DNA from: Cervus elaphus
Taxonomy: Eukaryota; Chordata; Mammalia; Artiodactyla; Cervidae
Reading direction: 5' to 3'
DNA length: 64,000 nt
Assembly (NCBI RefSeq): GCF_910594005.1
Contig: NC_057831.1
Coordinates: forward strand, 42,924,001-42,988,000
This document shows positions 54,900 to 64,000 of this stretch, piece by piece. The notes under the pieces were generated by a model. The model had not been told where the DNA came from. It ran no database searches and saw only the letters and a list, made by a program, of their open reading frames with translations. Each line of letters begins with the position of its first letter. The stretch's first letter is position 1. The position numbers were made by a program, and so were the translations under genes.

Positions 54900-57800
54900 G
54901 CCGAGTAGACATTTTAAATTTTAATCAAGTCCAACTTATTGCTTTTTTTCTATCATGGTTCATACTTTGGTTGTATCTGAAAATGTGTTAGGAAATCTAA
55001 ATTCACCTAGATTTTATTCTATTTTTTTCTAGAATTTCAATTTTTTACATTTTAAAATTTAAGTCGATGATTAATTTTGAGTTAATGTTATAAGAGGCAG
55101 AAGTTATGTGGCTAGATTAGTTTTTTTTTTTTCCAGATGTGAATATCCAGTACCATTGGTTGAAAAAAAAAGGATTCTTTTTCTTACTATATTACCTTTG
55201 CTTTTTTATTGAAGATCATTTAATTATATTTATGTGGGACAAATTGTAGGCTCCTTATCTTGTTTCTATTCTTTTGATAAAATTGTGCTGTCTTTATCAC
55301 CATATCTTGAGTTAAGTTTGACATTGGGTAACATCGGTGCTCCACTTAGTTCTTTTTCTTCAACGTCATGTTGGCTACTCTCTATATTTTACATTTTCAT
55401 ATAAACTTGAGAAGGATTTTATAAATATCCATGAAATACCTTGCTGATATTTTACATGCGTTGAATCAATAGATAGAGTTGGGGAGAACTGACATCTCAA
55501 AAATATTGAGTCTTTTGATTCATAAACACGGACTCTATCTCCATTTATTTAGATTTTAAAAAGTCTTTCATCAGAGTTTAACAGTTTTCACACATAGAAC
55601 TTATGTGTATTTTATTAAATGTGAACCTAAATATTTTATTTCTGATATTAATGTAAATGGTACTGCATTTTACATTCAAGGTCCAAAAGTTCTTTGCTGG
55701 CAAAAAAAGGGAAGCAATAGAGTTTTGTATATTGACCTTGTATCCTACAACCTTGCTATAATCACTTATTTGTTCCTGAATTCTTTTTAATTCATTGAGA
55801 TTTTCTACATAGACAACATGTCATCTGTGAAAAAATAGACAGTTTTCTTTTTTTTAGATTTGCATAACTTTATTGCCTTTCCTTGTCTTATTGCACTACT
55901 CCTAGTATAGTGTGGGAAAAAAAAGTGGAAGAAAAAGATATGCCTATTCCTGATCTAGGGGGAAATTATGCTGGTAACTCACTATTAAGTATGATGTTAG
56001 CTGGAGGTAGTTTGCAGATGTTATTTGTGAAAGTTACCTTCTGTTCTTATTTATCTGAGAGTTTATGTCATGAATATATATTGGATTTTGTCCAATGTGT
56101 TTTCTGCCTCAATTGACATAATTTTTCTTCTTTAGCCTATTGATATAGTAGATTACATAAATTGATTTTCAAATGGGGAACTGGCCTTGTGTAACTGGAA
56201 TAAATCCCACTTTGTCATTTTGCATAATTCTTTTTGTACTTTGTTGAATTCAATTTGCTAATATTTTGTTGAGGATTTTTGATCTATGTTCATAAAAGAT
56301 ATTGACATATAGTATTCCTTTTGTAATGTCTTTATCTGGTTTTGCTATTAGTGTAATGCTGGCATTATAGAGCTAGGAAATATTCTCTTTTTATTTTCTG
56401 GAAGAGAATGTAAAGAATTGGTTGTTTCTTAAATGTTTGTTAGAATTCACCAGTGAAGCCATTTTGGTCAGATACTCTCTAATTTAAAAGACTATTAATT
56501 ATTTGTTCAATTTCTTTAATATATATAGGCCAATTTGATTATCTCTTTCTGCTTTTGTGAGAGCTTTGATAGTGTGCCTTTTTCATAGAATTGGTCCATT
56601 TCATCTAAATTATCAAATTTGTGGACCTAGAGTTGCTCATATTTCTTTATTGTCATCTTAACTGAGAAAAATCCATGGGTTCTGTGGTGAAGACACTTCC
56701 TTCATTCATGATATTAAAGCAATCTGTCCATTCTTTTTTCTCCATTAGTCTAGCCAGAGGTTTATCAGTTGTATTGATCATTTTGAACAGCATTCTGTTT
56801 TGTGAGATGTTTTCTACTGACTGTCTGATTTTACCTTCAGTGATATCTGCTCTAACTTTTACTAATTTTTCTCCCATTTGCATTAGGACTAAATTGCTCT
56901 TCTTTCTTAGGTGCAATCTTAGATTATTGATTTTAGATTCTTCTTCTTTATAGCATACACATTCGATGCTATAAATTTTCCTCTAAACACTGTTTTTGTG
57001 GCATTCCATAAATCTTGGTTAGCTCTATTTTCATTTCACTTAGTTCAAATTGTTTAAAAATTTCTCTTGAGGATTTTTAAAAATTTTGACCCATGTGTTA
57101 TTCAGGATTTTATTTTTCAAACCCCAAATATTTTGGGATTTTCCAACTATCTTTCTGTTATTAAATTCTAATTTAATTCTATTATGGTCTGAAAATATAT
57201 TTCATATGATTTTTATTCTTTTAAATGTCTAAAGTAATTTTATGGCCAAAATTTTAACTTTATAGGTGAGTGTTGTTTTTGAGCTTCAGAAGAATGTGTA
57301 TTCCACTGTTTTTGAAAGCATTATTCTGTAAATATCAAATAGATCCTGTTGATTAACTGTGGTGTTTATTTCAACTCTTCCTTGATTGATTTTCTGCTGG
57401 ATTTACCTATCAATTACTGAAAGATAATAAAGTCTACAACTCTAGAAGAAAAATTATCTACTTCTCTTTGCTTTTCTATCAGTTCTTATCTTATGTATTT
57501 TGATGATTTTTTTAAAATTACATACATGTTAATGATTTTTATGTCTTCTCAGAGAATTAATTCCTTTATCATGATGCAATATTCTGGCAATTTGTGCATA
57601 GTTTTTCTTCATGGTTAGTATATTATTCTCATTTTCTTTTGATTAATGTCAGTGTGGTATATGTTTCTCCACTCCTCCCTTTTTAAAACCTATTTTCCTC
57701 TTTGCATTTAAAGTGAGTTCTTTTAGGCCTTTAAAAAAAAATTATTTTGACAATTTTTTAAAAATGTCAATTTTTTTGTCTTTTAGTTGCATTTAGACAA

Positions 57801-60370
57801 TTCACATTAAAATTGACTACTGATATATTTTGATTAGTATCTATCATGTTTATAATTGTTTTATATATGCTGCACTTGACTTTTTTCTTTTTATATTTTC
57901 TTTTTATTCCTTTTTTTAGTTGAGCATTTTCTATGATTATACTTTTTCTCCTCTCTTATCATATTGAGTACAATTCTTTTAAAAGCTTTTTGGTGTCTAA
58001 CCTAGAATTTGCAATGTATATTTAGAACTATTCTAAGTCCACCTTCAAATACTATTCCAATGTCATGGGTAATGACGATTGTGCATTCTTTTTATATTTA
58101 CACAATAGTTACAAACTTTGTAACAGAGTTTTCCCATTTTCTTCCTTTTATCCCATTTAAATTGCTGTGGCTTCTTTTGCCTATCCATATATTATTATCA
58201 CTCAATACATTGACACTCTTATCTATTAAGAAGTTTAAAATAAATGATTTTATTTTACCTATGTTTATTCTTTTGCCACCACTGTTTCTTTATGTAGTTA
58301 CCATTTTTGCCTCTGTATTTCCCTTCTATCTCAATAACTTCTTTTAATATTTCTTACAGGATGAATCTTCTGACAATAAATCCTATCTTTTCTGTTTGTC
58401 TGAGAAAGTCTATTTTTTCTTGACTTCTGAGGATAATTTCTCTGGATATAAAATTCTAGATTGGTGGTTCTGTTTTCCTTTTTACTCCTTATATACTTTA
58501 CTCCACTTTCTTCTTCTTTCCCTGGTTTCCAATGGAAGGTTCACTTTGTATTCCTATTACTTATTTCTCCATAGGTAAGGTATATTTTTTTCTCTTGGGC
58601 TTTTGGCTTTTTTCAAGATTTTCTGGTTGTCTTTGGTTTGTTGTTATTACAGTGCTATTTGCCTACATGTGGAGATTTTGTTTGTTTGTTTACTTTTTAT
58701 ATTTTTCTTGCTTGATGTTACCTGAACTTATGGATCTATTGTTTTGTGTCTGCCATTAATTCTGGAAAGTTTTCACCCATTATTAATTCAGACACTTCTT
58801 GTTTTTTTCTCTCTTTCTTCTCCCTCTAATATGTAACAATCGTGCATATGTAACACATTTTATAATTGTCCCACATTTCTTGCATAGTGTGTTTTACATT
58901 TTATCTTTTTTTTCACTTTGCATTTACTTTGAGAAGTTTCTATTACATATATTCAAGCTTATTGATTCTTTCTAGTCTACAGATGAACCCATCAAAGAAA
59001 GTCATCATTTCTGTTACAGTGTTTTGATTTTTAAAATTTCCTTTTTATTTTTTATACAGTTTCCTTCTCTCTGCTTACCACTTATTCCTATAGTTCATAT
59101 ACCTTTTCCACAGAATATATACAATATTAATCATGGTTATTTAAATTTCCTATTTGATAGTTCCAAAATCTGTGTCAATATCTGAGTCTGCTTCTAATGC
59201 TTGTTTTGATTCCTCAGATACTGTGGTTTTTTTTGTCTTTAATATACTTTATACATTTTTGTTGGAACCTGGATACAATATATTGAGTAATAAGAACCAA
59301 GGTAAAGATATCTTTACTGTGAGCTTTAATATTAATCTAGCTAGGAACTAGAATGTGTTTAATACTTTCTGTACATCTAGGTACCAAAGGCTACAGTTTC
59401 ATTCAGGGTTCTTATTTATTTATTTATGCTCTATCCTGTTGTCTCTGGGCTCCTTAAGAGCACCTTCTTAAAGAAAGTCTTTGTCTTCCAGCTCTTCCAG
59501 TTATAATCCACTGTTATTATACCACAGCCCTGTTGATGTGGTGATAAAAATTGGGAGAGAGGAAACATTCCATAGCATTATGATTAATTCTCAGGTTTCT
59601 AGTTGAACTGAAGCCCTGGGTTGTGACCTTCAGAAATATTTCTTAATTTTGTTTCCTTTCTAGGTGAGTCAGAAAAACTAGTGTGGGGTGGAATTTCCTC
59701 GTTACTCTTCTTCCAGGTGTACAAGGCTTTTGTATGCAGGTATCCCTGGAGAGCAGAACTTCTTTATGAAGGATGTTCCAGGTATATTTCAAATGGTTAC
59801 TCTTATCCTTTCCCTACCTAAAACCCAAGGGGATGTTTCTTGGTTCTTTAATTCAAGAAACTGACGGTGTTCCTGGAGGTATATTTCATGAAATTATGTG
59901 TGAGTAGTAGAGAGGTCTCTAACCCCTAGGAGTTTTTCATTCCCACCCTAGGGAATCCGTGGTTTGTTAAAATTATTTTTCAAGCATTCCTACCATTTTA
60001 TGGCTCCAGTGGATTCTGCTACAAGTTAGGTAATCATGGTTGTACTTTTCTGAATTCTCTTGTCTCTCCAGGTTTGAGGGTGGTAGTTTTCTTTATGATC
60101 TCACTTCTCTGATGGATCTAAGAAAAATTCCTGATTTTCAGTTTGCTCAGCTTTTTTCTTGTTGTAGGAATTGAGAGTGATGATTTTCAAGCTCTCCATA
60201 TGTTGGATCAAATACCAACAGTCTTGCTTTTGTTTTGAAAAAGCATCTTAACCAGATATAAAATTCCAAGTTGACAGTTTTCTCTCTCAGTGCTTTAAAG
60301 ATGTTTCACTATCCTCTCATTTGATTTGTTTCTAATGAGAAATATATTCTCATCCGTATTTTAGAGCATA
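54900..60370 (-). repeat. Long old L1M, ORF2 through 5' region, antisense
   Basis: Over 5 kb of antisense old-L1 landmarks in order. They include GAATATCCAGTACCATTGGT, GACCTTGTATCCTACAACCT, AAGTATGATGTTAGCTGGAG, GTTAGAATTCACCAGTGAAG, GTCTAGCCAGAGGTTTATCA, GTCTGAGAAAGTCTATTTTT and, near 60170, GTTGTAGGAATTGAGAGTGA typical of the leader region. Stops are dense in every frame. The last part (60230-60370) repeats a more internal L1 stretch, so more than one copy may be present. Confidence 0.7.
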
Positions 60371-61414
60371 TAAGGAGAAATAAAACAAGCTGGGTTCGGA
60401 GAAGAGGGAGAAAATTCTTTAAAATCACACTAAACATTTGTTTAAAGATGAATTACCACATCTGCAACAAGAAAGATGGGATAATATGTCATTTTGAGGA
60501 GGACAACTCTGGCAGATTAGGTACTAGGCTTGGGATGATTTTGTCACCTTAAATACATTTTGGGTCCACAAAACTGAGTAAAAGGTGAGGTTTAAACAGG
60601 TTTTTTCCCCCATGCTTTCATGGATAAGATGGTGAGAGTTGCTGATACTTGGGGAAATAAAGAACTCTTCTAAAATAAGTGATAAAGAAATGTATAATAA
60701 AATATGGTCAGTTTTAGAAGCACTCTCAATAAATCAGATATGCAGGCCCTGAGTTCAAGAACACGACAGGAGAAGTGACGGACATGACAGTGGTATTAAA
60801 ACTCTGGTTTTCTGTGAGAGTAAAACAGCAGAATCCTATAAATCAAGCATAAACTAAACAGTACTTAATCACAATAGAAACTTGCAAAGTAAGCAGTGGT
60901 GTCCCAAAGATTCTGGATGCTTACAAAATTCTTGAATTAGATAAAATTTCCAATTATTTACTTATAAGTGAATTTCCTCAATTACAGGATTAAGTTTCAG
61001 AGATTTAAAATAAACTCATAAGCACAGCTTCTTAGACCAATGACATTAAAGAGCACAACATATTTTATACAACCGTTAGTGGATATTCTGTTAATGAGTT
61101 AAATGTGCATCATATATAATATAAGCATAATATGCTTAATTTTTTATAACATTTTGCTTGATGACAGGAAAAGTTTGACATAATCTCCACTTTGATCTCC
61201 AAAAACTTACACACTAAGAAAGCCTAAGAACTTTGGAGACATAATAAATGTATTATAAATATATACCTGAAAGCAAAGTATTGTAATATGGTCTTGTTGC
61301 ATGCAGGCATCCAAGTGAGAAATATTAATAAGTCTAGAGTAGAGCATAACTCAACAGGGAAAAGGTCTAAGTGTTTAGATTGGGTTTGCAAATTATGATT
61401 CTTTTGGCAGATAG
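60371..61414. other. Unassigned intergenic sequence
   Basis: No exon, RNA gene or named repeat is supported. Confidence 0.5.
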
Positions 61415-61665
61415 TTTTATTTATTCAACCAAAGTTATTGAAAATCTGATATATCACATACATTTCCCTGAGAGAAACAGTGATTCCAGATCTATTGCTT
61501 ATTTGCAAGGAGTTTACATTGTGAAGGAATAGGTAGACTAGTAAGCAAACAATTAAATATAGAAAATCAGTTTCCCTAATAGGAATAGTTACAGGCTGCC
61601 ATGAAAGTGCATACAAAATATGTGTCAATGAAGAGGGAGGAAAGAAGGTCATCTAATTGAAGTAA
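61415..61665 (-). repeat. L2 LINE 3' end, antisense
   Basis: TTTATTCAACCAAAGTTATT, GCAAGGAGTTTACATTGTGA and GTAAGCAAACAATTAAATAT follow the reverse complement of the L2 3' end. Confidence 0.55.
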
Positions 61666-63014
61666 TAGATGCTAAAGTGAAGAATAAAAACACGTATTCC
61701 CCATCATGCTGTGTTTCTCAAAGTCCAGTTATTGTCAAACCACCTTTTCAAATTTGGCCATGAACTACCAAGTGTACTGTTACTTAATATTTTTCTTTAC
61801 ATTGATTTAGTTTTTCATTTAAATCATTTTGCATAAAAAGGAGTTTTTATTTCTAGAATAAATGGAAGTCAATTACACACAACATAACCATATAAAAGGT
61901 GAGATAAAAACAGTAATATTTTAGACATTATTTTTAGATATTATTGTTTTGTCTAGAAAAGACTGACCACGAGACAATGGGTAAGAATTTAAGATACATT
62001 AAAGAGGGACAAAATTACACTGAGCTTCTCCTTGACTTAATCAGACCAAAAGAATTGAGGTGATTATATCTTTCTTCTTGATTTGATGTTTATGTACCAC
62101 AAACAAAATCCATTGCATATACTTGCTGTAATCATAAATCTCTTTAAAGTGTTCCACATTTTGGGAAAAGCTGGGATATACACAATAAATATTTAGGAGG
62201 AGTAAGGTAAATCCTAAAGCTAAAGAAAGGAAAGAAAGTCAGAAAGTCTCAGTTTTTAAAATAAAAAACATTTTACTGAAAGTTAGACATCAAATCTAGC
62301 CACATACTGAGTACCAGGATCCATCTAATAGCATCTGTGTATTTTCAGGTTACATTCTGACCTTTCTATTATTAGATCCTGTATCATTATATTGAATTGA
62401 AGTCAGATTTTATGTTATTCCAAGACACTGGTTCTAACTTCCTGAGTGACTCACAGTCCCTTGAGAATAACAGAGTGTAATTCCTCTTACACTGGATATA
62501 AATTCACCTGTATCTTTCTCTCAATAACAAATGAATGAAAGTATGTTATAAGAATAGCCCCAATTTTCTTTAGTTTATAACAAGTAAGACTCAATCCCAG
62601 ACTTGTGGTTTTTAATTATTTTTAGTCCTTTGAGATCACCTTCCAAATGGAAAACAGTGTGTCCCACTGGGAGATGCTTGGGAGAACTATAGCCCAAGGG
62701 TTCAAAGCAAGTCTATTTTTGGTTTCTCAATGCTTTTTAAGGATCTTGAGATCACTATCAGTTTTCCTAGGTTTCTCTTTTCTGGTATAAACATCCTCAG
62801 GTATTTCAAGCTCTGATTTGGAGTTTATATATATTACCCTTATCACTTGGATTGTCCTCATTTAGTGGGGCTTTGTTTTTTAATATCTCTCATTATGTGC
62901 AGCCACCAGAAAGAATCCCAGTTCGATAGCTGTCATGTGGCCAGATCATGGAATAGCTGCCACTTCTTGGCAGTTGTATTATCTCTTGATTACTACTGTC
63001 TAATATTTCATATT
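61666..63014. other. Unassigned intergenic sequence
   Basis: No supported feature. Some stretches (62440-62720) look like decayed dispersed repeats, but I cannot place them. Confidence 0.45.
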
Positions 63015-63809
63015 TCTGATTTCGGTGTTGACCATCTGGTGATGTCCATGTGTAGAGTCTTCTCTTTTGTTGTTGGAAGAGGGTGTTTGCTATGACCAGT
63101 GCGTTCTCTTGGCAAAACTCTATCAGCCTTTGCCCCGCTTCATTCCGTACTCCAAGGTCAAATTTGCCTGTTACTCAAGGTGTTTCTTGACTTCCTGCTT
63201 TTGCATTCCAGTCCCCTATAATGAAAAGAACATGCTTTTTGGGTGTTAGTTATAAAAGGTCTTGTAGGTCTTCATAGAACTGTTCAACTTCAGCTTCTTC
63301 AGCGTTACTGGTTGGGGCATATGCTTGGATTACCATGATATTGAATGATTTGCCTTGGAAACGAACAGAGATCAATCTGTCATTTTTGAGATTGCATCCA
63401 AGTACTGCATTTTGGACTCTTTTGTTGACCATGATGGCTACTCCATTTCTTCTAAGGGATTCCTGCCCACAATAGTAGATATAATGGTCATCTGAGTGAA
63501 ATTCACTCATTCCAGTCCATTTTAGTTCACTGATTCCCAGAATGTCGACATTCACTCTTGCCATCTCCTGTTTGACCACTTCCAATTTGCCTTGATTCAT
63601 GGACTGAGCATTCCAGGTTCCTATGCAATATTGCTCTTTACAGCATTGGACCTTGCTTCTGTCACCAGTCACATCCACAACTGGGTATTGTTTTTGCTTT
63701 GGCTCCATCCCTTCATTCTTTCTGGAGTTATTTCTCCACTGATCTACAGTAGCATATTGGGCACCTACCGACCTGGGGAGTTCCTCTTTCAGTGTCCTAT
63801 CATTTTGCC
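63015..63809 (-). mobile_element. BovB LINE, inverted 5' segment
   Basis: Antisense BovB from the endonuclease region (CTGATTTCGGTGTTGACCAT) back to the N-terminal leader (GTGTCCTATCATTTTGCC). The minus strand is open for about 190 codons (63250-63822): EEP endonuclease N-terminus with CIGTWNAQSMNQGKLE, ILGISELKWTGM and SVRFQGKSFNIMVIQAYAP. It meets a plus-strand BovB piece after about 23 bp of filler. Confidence 0.93.
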
Positions 63810-63832
63810 AGCAATATTTCATTCATATCCTA

Positions 63833-64000
63833 TCAATATGCCAGCAAATTTGGAAAACTCAGCAGTGGTCACAGGACTGGAAAAGGTCAGTTTTCATTCC
63901 AGTCTCTAAGAAAGGCAATGCCAAAGAATGCTCAAACTCCCCCACAATTGCACTCATCTCACATGCTAGTAAAGTAATGCTCAAAATTCTCCAAGCCAGG
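63833..64000 (+). mobile_element. BovB LINE, downstream segment, cut by window end
   Basis: Sense BovB from TCAATATGCCAGCAAATTTG through the region before the reverse-transcriptase core (CACAATTGCACTCATCTCAC) and beyond the window. Matches the equivalent sequence at about 15450-15630 of the 12-kb copy. About 820 bp of consensus between the two pieces are missing. Confidence 0.9.

Noticed and set aside
1..64000. CRISPR array, operon, phage or prokaryotic defence system
   Set aside because: No regularly spaced repeats, no compact prokaryotic gene order; composition and repeats are mammalian.

Overview
This window looks like intergenic DNA from a ruminant, most likely a bovid such as cattle, sheep or goat. 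The diagnostic elements are BovB (an RTE-type LINE), about twenty tRNA-headed Bov-tA/Bov-A SINEs, CHR-type SINEs known from cetartiodactyls, and a bovine-type L1. I found no host protein-coding exon, no functional RNA gene, no CRISPR array and no prokaryotic or viral operon. Nearly all longer open frames are LINE reading frames, their antisense shadows, or SINE translations.

Layout. 1-12 kb: BovB 3' ends, a Tigger-like DNA transposon, MIR, L2 and L1M fossils, and several Bov-tA copies. 12.1-20.6 kb: two large young retrotransposons in succession, a near-complete BovB (12114-16110) and a bovine L1 (17120-20553). Each is split into oppositely oriented halves and bounded by a direct target-site duplication. 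20.6-28.7 kb: mostly old sequence with SINEs, a mariner MITE and a near-perfect 424-bp tandem duplication. 28.7-30.8 kb: a second inverted bovine L1. 31-45 kb: the most repeat-poor part, with two stretches (33480-34660 and 40700-42370) that look like candidate conserved non-coding DNA, plus L2, MIR, MER5-like, hAT-like and LTR-like fossils. 45-60.4 kb: a patchwork of old L1M fragments, mostly antisense, hit by BovB, CHR and Bov-tA insertions. 60.4-63 kb: mostly unassigned. 63.0-64.0 kb: a BovB that again shows an inversion and runs off the window end.

The strongest observation is structural. The three largest young LINE insertions, and probably a fourth at the right edge, have the architecture expected of twin priming: the 3' part in one orientation, the 5' part inverted, the internal break next to the genomic flank, and short target-site duplications of 14, 10 and 16 bp that can be read directly. 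I see no evidence of a previously undescribed functional system. Family names are assigned from recognised consensus similarity by eye, and boundaries of old repeats are approximate.
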